Source: Pyrenophora tritici-repentis (lineage: Eukaryota; Ascomycota; Dothideomycetes; Pleosporales; Pleosporaceae). From it: a stretch of 64,000 nt of DNA. A model generated the notes under the pieces. The model was given only the letters and a program-made list of their open reading frames with translations, had not been told where the DNA came from and searched no databases. This document shows positions 10,618 through 22,760 of this stretch, piece after piece (the stretch's first letter is position 1; each line of letters starts with the position of its first letter). Location of the stretch: the NCBI RefSeq assembly GCF_003171515.1, contig NC_089390.1:5580001-5644000 (forward strand), written 5' to 3'. A program made the translations under genes and the position numbers.

Positions 10618-11889
10618 ATGGGCTAGACTATGCCTTTGGACAACGGCAGTAGTTTGGCGTTGTAGTTGGAATGGATGGGTCGAGGTGGTGGAGACACAAG
10701 GCGTGAGTGACATGTTCGGCAGTGGTTGCGATATTTTCCATGACTACAAGGCTTCTTGGCTCAATTCTTGGACAATTCAAGTGACATTTTGGCATTGCTT
10801 GTGAGGCTCGGTATAGTCTGGGGTAGACGTCTCTGCCCATGCACGCAATCTATTTTGACCAGATGGATGATTGGTGGGCGCTTGGTTCGGCAATGCACTC
10901 CACAAGACCCTCGCAGTGCAAGATAAGCGGTCGTCACGCGACTCGCTGCGAGGAGATGTAATTCACCGAAGCTCATGTCGTGCATTGCCGTCTTGGGACA
11001 GGCGAGCGGCAAGGATCGGGCTGGTCAGAGTTTGCAGCATTTCCGGTTTGGGTAAAAGGTGGACAAGCCCCGCCGAGAGCCGGGACGGCGCATATCAGAA
11101 GGCTTGATCCGCGGCTGCGCAGCCACCCGAGGCAGCCCTACCACCTACGTCGCCTAACCAGCGCCGCTGTCGACTGTTGCTCGTCACTGCGCATGACCTG
11201 TCTCTGATGCTGGTCGACTTTCCCCATGTCCGCACTGTAGCGCGACGTTTGACGGTGATGTCAGTCATTGAGAAACGGGGCGATGTCACCAAGGCAAGGA
11301 ATCCGTGGCACGTCCCAAGGTACGCTGCTCGGACACGTAAAAAGGTGAAAATTTTACGTCAACTGCGACGCGCTATGTGGATCACACTGCAACCACCGCC
11401 ACTGAGAGGCATCCCCAGGCATCGCACGCACCCAACCTTGGTACCGTACGAGCGCTCGAGCCGACAAACTGCTAACATGGTCCAGCATAGGGCGTCGGTC
11501 AACATCGGTCTTCCGCCATCTTGGGAGCGCGCGGGGGAATCGCCGTTTGGAATATTCTATTACACACGTTTGCGGGTGCAGAGAGATAAGCCCTCTAATA
11601 TAAGACTGTTTTGATGCCGCCATTGAAATGTCTTCTCGAGTACATCTCAGTGCGTGTGCTGCATTCACCCTACCGTACCCGTCCCCACGGTAATACGTCA
11701 CACGCATCTCGCGCCAACCCGGCCACTCCGACTTTCTCGACTGGATCCAAGACCTACACTGCGACTACTCGTTTCAGTCAAGACGACTAGCTAGCCCCAT
11801 CAGCAAGCGTCCACTACCAAAAACTCGCAGTGCCCACCTTTTTGTCTTTATCCATCCCTCTCTTCTTGCCATATCCTTTTTATCCCAAG
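10618..11889. other. Long intergenic region before the amino acid permease
   Basis: I found no gene with recognisable features in these 1.27 kb. The last few hundred bases are pyrimidine-rich (runs such as CATCCCTCTCTTCTTGCC near 11852), as is usual for the leader of a well-expressed fungal gene. A TACGTCAC motif occurs near 11694 and resembles a CRE-type site, but this is motif similarity only. Confidence 0.45.
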
Positions 11890-13341
11890 ATGCAAGAAGC
11901 ACCTTACACGGGCAACGCCCAATATGGCGTCAACACTGGCGTCAACGCTACCCAATACACTAACCCGCCCAACTACCGCCTCGACGACTTGTCGTCTGAC
12001 GGCAAGAAGAGCGACCCTGAACTTGCGCCCGTTGACAAGACGGCCACTGTCCAGGAAGGATCCGAAAAGTTCCACCGTCTCGGATGGAAGCAGCTCACAA
12101 TCTGCCTCATCGTCGAGGCCATTGCGCTAGGCTCTCTCTCAATTCCTAGCGCGTTTGCGACCCTGGGTATGGTTCCCGGTACCATCATGTGCATTGGTCT
12201 TGGTCTCGTCGCCATCTACACCTCGTACGTTGTCGGTCAGGTCAAGATGCGCTACCCGCATGTTTCCCATTACTCGGACGCTGTCGAACTCATCTGGGGC
12301 AAATTCGGAGCTGAACTCACCGGTGTCATGTTTGCCCTGTTCTTGATTCTCCTTGTTGGATCTCACGCACTTACCGGAACCATTGCCTTTATCAACATTA
12401 TCGGCAACTACGCTACCTGCGCGCTCGTCTGGGGTATCATCTCCATGATTATCCTCTTGGTTCTCGCCCTCCCACCTACGTTCCACGACTTTGCCTGGTT
12501 GGGATACATTGATTTCATCAGTGTCATTGCCGCCATCTTGATCACCATCATCGCAACTGGTATCCAGGCACACGACGCCCCTGGTGGCCTTAGCGCAGTC
12601 AACTGGTCCGCATGGCCCAAGCCTGACACGACCTTTTACCAGGCATTCCTCGCAACCACAAACATCATCTTCGCCTACTCCTTTGCCGTGTGCCAATTCT
12701 CCTTCATGTCGGAGATGCACACCCCTAAGGATTACGTCAAGTCCATCTGGGCTCTTGGTCTGATTGAAATCTTCATCTACACCCTCACTGGAGCTCTCAT
12801 CTACGCCTTTGTCGGCCAGGAAGTCAAGTCGCCCGCTCTTCTCTCTGCCGGCCACACCGTTTCTCGTGTTGCCTTTGGTGTCGCCATGCCCGTCATCTTC
12901 ATCTCTGGATCCATCAACGGCACCGTAGTATGCAGGTACATTATGGACCGCGTCTTCGCCAACTCGCCCATTCGCTTTGTCAAGGACGTCCGCGGTTGGG
13001 GAGTTTGGATTGGACTCATCACTATTACTACCGTCATTGGATGGATCATTGCCGAGGCCATTCCCTTCTTCAACGCTCTTCTCGGCCTCATCTCCTCGCT
13101 CTTCATTTCGGGCTTCACCTTTTACTGGCCCGCTCTCTTTTGGTTCCAGCTCGTCAAGGAGGGCAAGTGGAACTCTTCCGCCAAAAACATTACACTCAGC
13201 ATCGTCAACGCTATCGTCTTCATCATCGGTCTGGTCGTCTTGGGCGCCGGAACATACGCATCGGTAGAGGACATTATTACCCAGTACAACTCTGGCGCTG
13301 TCAGGAGTCCGTTCACTTGCTCCGCAGAGTCATATGCGTAG
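11890..13341 (+). CDS. Neutral amino acid permease, AAAP family (mtr-like)
   Basis: A single exon encodes 483 aa. A hydrophilic cytosolic N-tail of about 75 residues precedes roughly eleven hydrophobic segments. The first includes LTICLIVEAIALGSLSIPSA, the classic first helix of the Aa_trans/AAAP transporters. Other family-like blocks are SFAVCQFSFMSEM and FYWPALFWF near the C-terminus. By family knowledge it is a proton-coupled plasma-membrane importer of neutral amino acids, close to Neurospora mtr. The ATG at 11890 is the first in frame, and nothing in the frame upstream supports an earlier start. No neighbour suggests a cluster role. Confidence 0.9.
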   Translation: MQEAPYTGNAQYGVNTGVNATQYTNPPNYRLDDLSSDGKKSDPELAPVDKTATVQEGSEKFHRLGWKQLTICLIVEAIALGSLSIPSAFATLGMVPGTIMCIGLGLVAIYTSYVVGQVKMRYPHVSHYSDAVELIWGKFGAELTGVMFALFLILLVGSHALTGTIAFINIIGNYATCALVWGIISMIILLVLALPPTFHDFAWLGYIDFISVIAAILITIIATGIQAHDAPGGLSAVNWSAWPKPDTTFYQAFLATTNIIFAYSFAVCQFSFMSEMHTPKDYVKSIWALGLIEIFIYTLTGALIYAFVGQEVKSPALLSAGHTVSRVAFGVAMPVIFISGSINGTVVCRYIMDRVFANSPIRFVKDVRGWGVWIGLITITTVIGWIIAEAIPFFNALLGLISSLFISGFTFYWPALFWFQLVKEGKWNSSAKNITLSIVNAIVFIIGLVVLGAGTYASVEDIITQYNSGAVRSPFTCSAESYA

Positions 13342-13863
13342 ATGAATAGAGTGGGTGTAAAATTATGATAGACATTACAAAACACTTGGGGTGATGGCTA
13401 GGAGAAAAATAGACTAGAGTGTACGAGATGCTGGAATGGTGATTACGAGAAACATGTATATATCAAAGTCCTCAGTGAGGCACTTCTCTTACGATTATGA
13501 GTAGCAGTTGCATAGCGTTGGCGACCAATTCATGACACTATCTTCATACCGTTTATTGCTGGTCTCGTGATTTCGTGAACAATCGCAGCTTGGTGAGCGC
13601 TGAGTAGTTAGCTGCCTTTACTTGAGCTTTCACATTGTGTGTGTTGTGCTAGTCCAAACATGGACTAGCGCACTCGATGACGCATGTCCTGTGCAACCAT
13701 CGCGGGCACGTAACCCCAAACAAACACACCGATTTTGATTAGGACAACCTTCATGTCCTTTTCACTCTCACCCGTGCACTATTTAACCAAACGTCCGCCA
13801 CCATACTTCAGCGCTGTTTGACCACACCCAAGCGTCAGCCTTACTTCGACAACGACAGCCATA
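13342..13863. other. Intergenic region
   Basis: This carries the 3' flank of the permease and the promoter of the gene at 13864. CACTATTTAACC near 13778 is a weak TATA-like element about 85 bp before the start codon. No reading frame is supported. Confidence 0.45.
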
Positions 13864-15320
13864 ATGGCGCAGACACAGGCAGAACCCATAATGGCACAGG
13901 CACAGACGGAATCCATCATCGCCGCCCTTCACGACTTCATTCAGCAAGAGCGCAAGCGCAACTTCCATTTCCTAGACCGTCATAGTCACCTCTACATGCA
14001 ACAAGAAGAACTCCTTATAGTCACTCAGGTCAACGCAGATGATGTGGAAGACTTGCACTCGATACGCGCCGCTGAGATGGCTGGCATGAAGGACAAGTTG
14101 TTCAAATTGTTCGAACCGCTACGAGGCAACGAATCTGAGCGCGTCGTCGCTGTTCTAATCCGTCCTGGCGACGCCGTCGTTGTCGAAAACATAGTCATTG
14201 TTCAGTTTGGTCTGACAAACAATCACGTACGACAAGAGAGGGCAGTTGATTGGCTCAGATTTACCTACTGCGGCGATGATGACAATGGTACATGGGCTAT
14301 GCCGTCTTCTGAGGAGCAGTACGGCGAGCAGTATCTGTGGTGGAATAGTACCGGTCAGACGTTTCGGTTCCTTGATCTCCCTGCAGAGTTGCGTGCGAAT
14401 ATCTGTCTTCAAAGCCTGGGGCCCGTCGTGGTACCCGATCGAATCGCGGCCAGATGGCATTACAAGGACAGACTCACCCTGGGCAGTGGTCTGAGTATCG
14501 GCGACAGCAACCGCTTTGGTATCACCCGCGACCCAGATATCGAAAGCCCAAACCTCTCCATCTTGCGTGTTAACAAGCAGATCCACCAAGAAGCCAGGGA
14601 GGTCGCCATGCGCGATACAACAAAGCGCTTCAGCTTCCTCCGCGGCCTCCGCACCGGCCCCCACACATCCGTCAACCGCATCTTCAGGGCAGCCGTAAAC
14701 TTCCCCCCCAGACCCAAAGTTTCTGCGAAAAGTCCAACTGGAAATGACTGCCGCGCAATACTTTGCCTTCATTGGTTACGTGCCCAAGAAAGAGGACCCT
14801 TTCGCCCGCACTCGAACTACTTTCGTATCCTTCTCCGCTCTCCAAAATTTCAGGAACCTCGCCACTCTGGACTTCCGCTTCATCTCGCCCAAACACCCCA
14901 GCGCAAAATGCCCTTTTGTAGTCATCTACGATAGAATGTTCCCCCCTCGAACACTCCTGCCAGAAGAAATGGATCGACCTCTTCTTCACCCTGGCCTTCG
15001 ACACACTTCGTACACTCATCACCAGCAGGCCCATCACGGTCACCACATCGGGTTGTATCAAGACATCCTCAAAGGTCTACTGGGAACACGTATTCAACGA
15101 CAAGAACGAGGACCACACTGCCGAGATTCAGGGTATGGAGGAGCGGGCGCGTAGGAACAAGAACAACAACGACGAGCCATTGGAATGCGAGTGTTCTTAT
15201 CCTTGCGCGGGTGATTTGGAGCCGGGTGTGAAGTTATTCGAGTGTGAGGACTGGGTATATAAGCGGATTGAGGGCTTGCATGAGATGAGGGAAGGGGTTT
15301 ACTGGGGGTTTGATGATTAA
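13864..15320 (+). pseudogene. 2EXR/F-box-like hypothetical protein with two poly-C frameshifts
   Basis: The reading frame starts at 13864 and continues coherently to the stop at 15318-15320 only if one C is dropped from each of two C tracts, 14703-14709 (seven C) and 14941-14946 (six C). With those two changes the length would be 484 codons. Without them the protein ends at 14934 after 356 residues. The middle carries FRFLDLPAELRANICLQSL and LSILRVNKQIHQEA, the pattern of the fungal 2EXR domain, which resembles an F-box and is found in large uncharacterised families. The N-terminus is polar. It is either a genuine pseudogene or an intact gene with two homopolymer errors. Both lesions being +1 C in C runs favours error, but other lesions in the window are mostly deletions. 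Confidence 0.65.
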
Positions 15321-16170
15321 AGGGTTTAGGGGATTGGGGGCATTTCAGGAGTTGGCGCGAATGGATACCGTCTTGGCTAATGCGATGTGTAAAAAATCTT
15401 AATTGTGTGTAATGAAATGAATTCAGAGATGGCATACATGGCTTGATCAAGTCTCTCATCCAGTTGTTATTATATGCACGAGCGCTATCGGAGCGCCTAG
15501 AAACTACCAATACATGCAATCATATGTGCCAGGACCAAATCTGAACACGATAATTGTGGGATATTGGTCCTGACGTACGATACTCCGGCACGCTAGATAC
15601 GAGACCCATGAATTTGAGGGATACATGATTTTAGGGGACCACAAGTCACGCAGAGCTACAGCCATGTATGCGCCCGGCTTATACGTCAATCTTGCCACTA
15701 ACAATCACATGCCCATCTTGCAGAATACTAGCATTGTACGGCGTGAGACTTATCAGTTTCGAGGAGGCGGGGAAGCTACACCAACACATCTCCCCTCCCG
15801 CATCGGCGTCAATATCCAAGCCATGGCAACCCAACCGCACCGTGATCTACCCACATGATACGGACCTTACACATCGAGACCCAGCTACGCTCTCCATATG
15901 GTCCTCTGCACGCTCGTTGTTTCCCTTTGCAGACTAGCAGCACACACACATTACACACATCTTATTGAAACAAGGTCCCTCTAGTAGTATGACTACTATG
16001 GATAACCGAGTGGGAGGAGGGACAAGGCGGGGTGGCTGCAACGTATTGTATTGACTATCGTAGTTCGGTGTCTAGGTCTCACTCTATTGTGGTGGGTGCT
16101 ATTGCCCACCGGGCAGTGCCTGCCACACCAGCACATCATGTGATCCCCAAGCACCTTCTACCTGGACTGA
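15321..16170. other. Intergenic region
   Basis: No coding sequence or repeat was recognised. The last part (16030-16170) may hold the eroded start of the membrane-protein relic that follows, but its frame is closed there. Confidence 0.45.
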
Positions 16171-16933
16171 ACCCAGATATTCTCAACACATCTCACCATT
16201 ACCATCTTCGCCGCTATACTCAGTCTCTGCGCTGTGCGCCTCAGACAGCATATCGGATCCACACCAGCCATAGCGAGCTGCCCTCGCTACATCACCTACA
16301 CAATATGCCTTCTGTTCTCCCTCTACTACGTATCCACGTTCATCGAAACCCACATGTCTAATCCAGCCCACCTCTACACACCCACTCAACACAGCCGTAC
16401 ACTTCGCCCTCGCTTTCTTCGCGCTATCAGAGGCAGAGTTCAGCCGCCGTTGCCTGGCTCACTACGGTGACCCCGGTACACTCGGCGTACGTATTCTCGT
16501 CGTCTCACGCTGCGGGGCCGACAGAAACTTCCCCGTCGCTTGTGTCCTGCTGGCGTACTGGTACCATTCACCCGTGCACCTGACCAGCGAGCTCGACTAC
16601 GACGATGGCGTTTTAGATGCCAAGTATTATTCTTCCCGGGCGTTTAGACTCTTCATACTTTCAAATTATGGGTTTCTCGCCGTGAATACTTGTCTCAATT
16701 ACGCGCTGCAGAGGCTGGTGAATCCGAATCCGCATGATGTGGCTTGTCCACCGTATGATCCAAGTACGGCTTTTAAATCTTGTTATCGGTTTTTGGATTG
16801 TACGGGATTGATTACGCGTCTTTTTGAGGAGAGGGCTTGGAGTGTGATGTTGTTTAATCATTTTGTTTTCTCGAGGGTGGTGACGCATACGAATTTTGTG
16901 GGCTTTTGGGCTGTGGTGGATGGCGGGGTGTAG
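16171..16933 (+). pseudogene. Decayed multi-pass membrane protein, copy 1
   Basis: From 16171 the frame reads LTITIFAAILSLCAV, then YITYTICLLFSLYYVSTFIE, hydrophobic segments that match copy 2 at 17119-18211 in order and spacing. Near 16395 two bases are missing relative to copy 2 (AGCC here, AGCGCC there). The frame then changes to one that runs on to the stop at 16931-16933 with LNYALQRLVNP and FNHFVFSRVV blocks shared with copy 2. No start codon is left; the frame is closed by TGA at 16168-16170. The family is unknown to me. At least three membrane segments remain. Confidence 0.55.
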
Positions 16934-17118
16934 GTGGGGAGGTGGTGGAGGGGTAGGGGTAGGGGAGATGCGGGTATGCGTGGGTTGAGGTAAGGGAGTC
17001 TTGTGGTCTCGTCCCTAAGGGGCAGTCTCAACCACGGTACCTTTCTTGACACACACTTTGCGAAGAGGGGCTGATTCTTTCTATAGAGATATTCGAACTT
17101 CAATCCTCCTACATTAAA
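16934..17118. other. Spacer between the two membrane-protein copies
   Basis: A short spacer with no open frame of note. It would hold the promoter of copy 2. Confidence 0.4.
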
Positions 17119-18211
17119 ATGCAACAAAACACCATGCCGACGCCTTCCCCCGCCCCTCCTCTGCCAACACACACCACAATGCAACCCAACGCCCCAAAGC
17201 CACATCACAACCGCTTACTCCGTACGGTCTACGAACCCTACCTATCGAAATTCAGCTACGCCATCCATGTATACCTCAGCGCCGTCGTCGTCATGCTCTG
17301 CACAGACTCAGTCCTTCCCTACCAACCCATAATATTCTTCCTCTACGCCATCTTAATCGGCGCAGGCATCTACAAAACCAAAGACGCCTTAAGCCGTGTA
17401 CAAATCCGTACCTCAATCCGGTACTACATGGCCTACGCATTGCCCTTGCTATTCGCCTTATACTACGCCTCCACTCTAATCATCACCTACCTATCCAACC
17501 CCACCCACGCTCTACACGCGCACCCAACACAGCGCCGTACACTTTACCCTATGCTTCTACACGCTATCAACACTGCAGCAATACACCACACATGGCATCA
17601 CAGGCACTTTCCTGCCTGGCGGGAAATTACCCAACGCGGCCAGCGGACCCACGGGATACTGGACATACACGCCCTACTTACTACTCGACAAGGATCAGAT
17701 CCCAAAGATGTCGCGTCTCAGGTATCGATTTAGCCTAGCCCACTCGGCTCACACCTTCCAAGTCGTCGTCTTCCACACCGTCACCGGCTTGCTCAACCAT
17801 GCCGTACGTCGCCTCGTCAATCCCGCCGCTGTGTATCCTGATAGCAGCGCGAAACTTTGCTGGCCGGCCCAATGTGTAGATGTAAATTGGTTTGATGATC
17901 TTATGCTGGTGGCTCCGGGCATGAATACGTATCTTTTCGATGAGTAGAGTGTGTGGGTGTTTTTCCTAAATTATTACGTCCTTTCTCGCGTGGTGAGGGA
18001 GACGCATTTTGTGGTTTTCCGGGGCGCGGTGGATGGGTACGTGGGGCTGAGGAGGTGGTGGAGGAGGAGTCGTGGGGTTGCGGAGGGGGAGAAGTGTGAT
18101 CTTTTTGAGAAATTTGGTGTTTGTGGTGGCTGGCGGCGGCAAGATGATGAGGGTACGATGGATGAGAAGAGTAGGTTGTTAGAGGGTTATCATGATTACG
18201 GTGAGGTATAA
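17119..18211 (+). pseudogene. Decayed multi-pass membrane protein, copy 2
   Basis: An ATG at 17119 opens a frame with a proline-rich start and three membrane segments (AIHVYLSAVVVMLCTDSVL, IIFFLYAILIGAGIY and MAYALPLLFALYYASTLIIT). One extra G near 17509 shifts the frame relative to copy 1. The correct frame resumes with AVHFTLCFYTL and GYWTYTPYLLLDKDQIPKM, continues through LNHAVRRLVNP, and then hits an in-frame TAG at 17945-17947 where copy 1 has AGG (R). The same frame continues beyond it with NYYVLSRVVRETHFVVF to a stop at 18209-18211. Function is unknown. Gross conservation over about 300 residues shows that both copies derive from one functional gene. Confidence 0.6.
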
Positions 18212-18394
18212 GCATTGCATATAAGGTGTTGGGATAACACTTTAACTGCTTTCTTACACTGCTATTACGACAACTTTGCGACCATTGCCCATACTCATGA
18301 ATATACACAGTTCCAACTCACACACCAGGTATGTCTATTATAATCCACCCACGTCCCGTACATCGTACATCGACGACGGCAGGTACAGCCCCTC

Positions 18395-21300
18395 CTAAGA
18401 GCCCCCACCCCCAACACCAACATTACTACTACTAACCGTCCTCTTCCATCCGCCCCAGCCCCACCCACCACCGGCCGCAGCCCCCGTCTCCTTGGGCACA
18501 GGACTAGGTGTCACGACCGGACTACCAGTCCCACTCCCACTAATAACCCTCTTCATGCCCTCGAACCGACTCCGCAGTTCTTCCAACTCCTGCCTTGCCA
18601 CCGCCTCGGCCGTCTTGGCATTCACCAGCTCCAGCAACAACGCCTCGCTATCCGCAGGAGCGTTGTTCTCAGTCGCCAGCACGCTCTGTGTGAGCAGCGA
18701 GGAGGAGCGTTTAGCATAGGTGGATTGTTGAGAGTGAGAGGGTCGGTCTGATTTCTGGGATGGGGTGCGGCCGAGGCGTAGTTCGCGGAGGCCGCCGCTA
18801 ACGGAATCCGAGGTAGTGGAGCGGGAGAGGGAAGGAGGGGTATCGGGAGTGTAACTGTCGCCGCCAGACCAAGATGCAGCGGCAGATTGTTTGCGCGACA
18901 TTTGCCGTAGTTCTTGGATTGTTTTTTCTTGACGTTGCGATTGGTTGTAGCTGTCTTGGAGGCGGTGCCGGGTATCTTTTAGGGCGTCGCGTGCGATTTG
19001 GAGTTCGGCGTCGCGGTCGCTGAGGTCGCGGGCGAGAGAGTTTGCGCGGAGTGTTTCGTTTGCGAGTTGTTCTTTTATCCTCGTGATGTTTTCGCGGAGG
19101 AGTTGCTTGGTTTCGAACATGCTTGAGGCCCGGTGGTGGAGTTGGGCGGCAGGGAAGCGGGATTCGAGTGTTGAGACGATTTCTGTGGCTTCTTCGGTTA
19201 GGGTGGTCGGTTTATCTTCGCGCGATACATCTGTTGCGGCAGTTACGGTGGTTCGGCGTCGTGAGGTGCGGGTTGAGGGGGCGGCGAGGGTGGGCGTCTT
19301 CTTGCGGACTTTCTCGACTACTGTGCGCACGATGCGGTGGTCTTCGCTGCGGTCTTCGCGCTGCTTTTGTAATGCCGCCTCCAGTTCGCTATTTTGTCGC
19401 TGTAGCTGGCTGACTGACATGAGTAGCTGCTCAATCTGATAGTGCAAGTCGCGATCCTTTGCAGATAGGCCCATGGCAACGGAACCATGTCCAGATTTGA
19501 CCGACATGGCGTCGCCATTGGAAGCGCGCGAAAGGTCCGTCATGGCAGTGCTAGCAGTCGCGGCCGAACTATCGGATTCCGCAGTCGAGTTGAGTGTTGA
19601 AGCCAGGCTCTGTTTCGAGGCTGAGCGCCTCAGGAAGCTGACGGGTCGTGAAGGTGCGGAGAGACCCGGGCTGAGTGAAACCGATTTAGTCGAAGAGTTG
19701 CTAGGGCCCCAGAGACGGCCCAGGAACGATGTGGCAGATTTCTGGACCTGCTGCTTTGACGAATCCTTTTCCTGGGCCTCCTTGTACTGTTGCTCCAACC
19801 CCTGCAACCTTTCACGCGTCACATCATTTGTGAAACCGACAAAATCACCGACCAATTCATCAGCTGACCCCGCCTTCCGGCCGTAGGGATCCCAAAGTTG
19901 ACGTCCGAGCAACAGTTGCATTACGTCTTCGAATTCACTCAGCGAAAGCAGCTTTTGCTCGTTGCGCTTCATGAGGGCAAGTGCGACACGCATAATTGTC
20001 TCGGACGCGCCCTCGGCAAACAAGACGTCGTAGATGCGGAAAAGCATGGGGAGCGGACATGTAACTGCGAAAAAGGACAGAAACCATTGCGACAGATATG
20101 CAGACTCGACCCCGAGTGTATCGAGATGTTGTGCCAGCTGCGGCATGTGCTGGTGGAGCAGCTTTTGGAATTGGAAGATGCGGAGATGAAGGCCGGATAG
20201 ATCCGGGAGAAAGCATGAACGTAGATCATAATCTTCCATGAGTCTAGGAAAGTCAGTCAGAACGTGGGAAAATACGAAATTGCATACCTGACGAGCACGC
20301 AAAAGGCCTCCTTGTCGCCCATTTGCATCAGTAGCGGGCCGACGAGAAATCCCAAGCCCTGACAGTAACCAATCTTGTGGTCATACAAACTAAAACACTT
20401 GAGTACGCGTCCCAGCATCTTTTGTCCTTCGCCATCAGGGTCTTTGAACATCTCGACACCGGGGAAGCTGCGGCCGAGGTCCTTGTTAATTGTGTTTTCA
20501 TAGGGACTCGATTCCCCGCATAGGGTGTCGTATTGGTCCTCGATGAGCTTTTCCCGTGATCCAGCAGCGCTCTGCCATACTACGCCTCGGAGTGGTGGCG
20601 GAATGCCCCCGCGAATCTTGTTTAGGCAAAGCGTGGGGAGGCGTTGTACAGTTTGGGGGTAGTCGCGAACGAGGGCGGCCCAGAATTCGAGCTCCGTCAT
20701 GGGCGGGGGCGAGGGGAGCTGGGAGAAGCGCATTTGGGACGTGTCGTGGGCCACAAGGCGCTTGAGATGGTTAAACGAGGGCGGTCGAGACTGGCTGCGA
20801 GCGCGCGAGACTTTTGTGTTTGCTTTGCTGTTGCTCATAATGGCTTCGTTTTCCTGTTCGAGTCTTGCGAGTAACAAGGCCATGGCCTATCAATTAGCAT
20901 GTGCTGAGATTGACTGGGAAATTACACACCTCTTCCTCGCCCTCTGGTTCTTGTTCTTCCTTCTTTTCAAGCTCGGCCCAGTCGACCTCAACACTCTTTC
21001 CCGAGCCATCGCTATTGCTCCTCCTCTTTGTGTCTGCCTTTGGTGACACTGGAGCGTCTGCGTCGTGCACGGAAATGGTTGGGCTCTCGGGGGTTGGGGA
21101 ATCAATGCTCCCCTGGCTGCTGCGGCGTCCAAAGGCATTCCGAATCTCGGCAGAGTTTGTACGCGATGAAGCTCTACGCTCCTCGACAATAATGGCGGGG
21201 CGAGTGGCTGATTCTCTTTGGCTTTGGTTCTGCTCGTCTTCGGGTGTCTTGTCACCAGTATCTGAGAGCGGCACAGTCACCATGCTGTCGGTGGGCAGTG

Positions 21301-21448
21301 GTTTGCTGTCTACATGTGTCCGGGACCTCTTCTCGGTGGGGGCCTCTTCAACCTCAGCCTCTAGGTGGTTCTGAGCGGCGTCCATGTTGGCCATGGACAC
21401 GTCGTCGCCCTTTGTGGTCGTCTCGACCTGTACTGTACTTGTCGACAT
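18395..21448 (-). CDS. TBC-domain Rab GTPase-activating protein (Gyp5/EVI5-like)
   Basis: Exons 21448-20930, 20886-20288 and 20243-18395, with introns of 43 and 44 bp, give 988 aa. The first ~230 residues are acidic and low-complexity. The TBC domain spans about residues 240-470: GIPPPLRGVVWQS opens it, NTINKDLGRSFPGV holds the arginine finger, and IGYCQGLGFLVGPLLM holds the glutamine finger. Both catalytic fingers are present. A serine-rich linker and a coiled coil follow (about residues 570-850, for example YQIEQLLMSVSQLQRQNSEL). The tail is glycine-rich. By family knowledge it speeds GTP hydrolysis by a Rab such as Ypt1/Sec4 in Golgi-to-surface traffic. Exact paralogue identity is uncertain. 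Domain order TBC then coiled coil fits the Gyp5/Gyl1/EVI5 group. Confidence 0.9.
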
Positions 21449-22760
21449 GTTAGTGGCGTCTCATGCAGCAAGCATGTGCAGAGTACAATTGTGGATGCCG
21501 AATTTGCGTTTTCACAACAGAGGCTCAGTGGGTGGGCGCAGTGTTCTGTCGCGCGCAAACGGTACGGGCGTCGAGAGGGTTTCAAGGGAGTGGGTTGGGG
21601 TAATGTAGCAGGGTACAGCTACTACATGCGCAGTCACACGCGTACGAAGCTGACTCTTTTTTGTGAATTGATATCTGGTCAGATTAATGGTGGTCGGTGT
21701 AATTGTAATTACACTCAGTCTCTGTCGCAACAAAAAAAAGACAAAGGTCGGCCATGGCCTTGGTCGAACTTGGTCGAAAGGAGCATCAGGAGGCCCTCCC
21801 CGACTCATCACTAGACGCTAGTTGGGCTAGCATGTCTTATCGCGAAGGCGGTCAGGATCAAGGGTCCACTCGCCTTGCTGCTTCATTTGCGACTGGACCA
21901 ACAGCTGCGCCAGGCCCCCGCACCCAACCTACACCGACCCTCGACACGGCTATTCACTGGATCAACGCCTTTATGCCCTTCTTTCCACTGTCCCACTGCT
22001 TTTGCGGCCGGGCACGCTGATGTCATGGCAGCGCTTGCACGAGCGCCCAAAGATGTTTGTGTTGCACTGACACGCCTACGCGCCACGACAAACACGTGCG
22101 CGTCAACAACCCAGGGACAGGTACCCATCCAATCACCATCATGGCTAGTGCAATGCCTGCTCCGCATTTTCTCCTCCAACGGCTGTTCGCATCTCAATGC
22201 ATTACTTGCAACACGCCCAAGTCGGCCTTGGATCCTCTTCGCTTATGCACCCGCGGCACGGAAGAAGGAAAGGTAGTCGTCAACCCCCAGCTCAACTTGC
22301 ATCCTTCCAAGCCAGGCTTGCCCTTTTGCAACTTGACCGCTTCTTTCACCTCCAACGGCGAAGAAGCTACCCCTCTGTGCATCGAGATGCAGTGGCGAGT
22401 CTAGACTTGTGGAACTGCACGGCCCATGACTGGCTGACGGCCCGCGACTAGCGACATATAACGCTCTTTTTCTCGTATCTAGTTTCGCGCGCGAACTTCG
22501 TGTTCATAGGAAATCATTCCGGCACTGAAATCGTGCTTCCGATGCGTTTAGTCAGCTGTAGTTCGGTATCATGCCATAACGACTGTTTCAGTCCGGCTGT
22601 AGCACAGTGAGTATTCATGACGCCATAGTATTGGCAAGGTTACAAAGATATGAGCGCGCACCGAGATTAGAGTAAGCGGCTCATGCCGTTGTGGCGATGG
22701 TCGTTCCTGTAGTAGCCTACTCGACACGTATGTTCTACAGTATTTTACATGGTCTATCCA
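21449..22760. other. Intergenic region
   Basis: This is upstream of the TBC gene and downstream of the TPR gene. Several open frames of 60-150 codons exist on both strands, but none has a recognisable domain or protein-like composition. A run of eight A lies near 21731. I see no gene. Confidence 0.45.

Noticed and set aside
11830..11889. Earlier GTG start of the amino acid permease
   Set aside because: Fungal nuclear genes start with ATG, and the added residues are a translated leader with no conservation to the family.
21875..22451. Overlapping open frames of 75-133 codons between the TBC and TPR genes
   Set aside because: They overlap each other on both strands, have no domains and show no splice pattern. 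Treated as chance.
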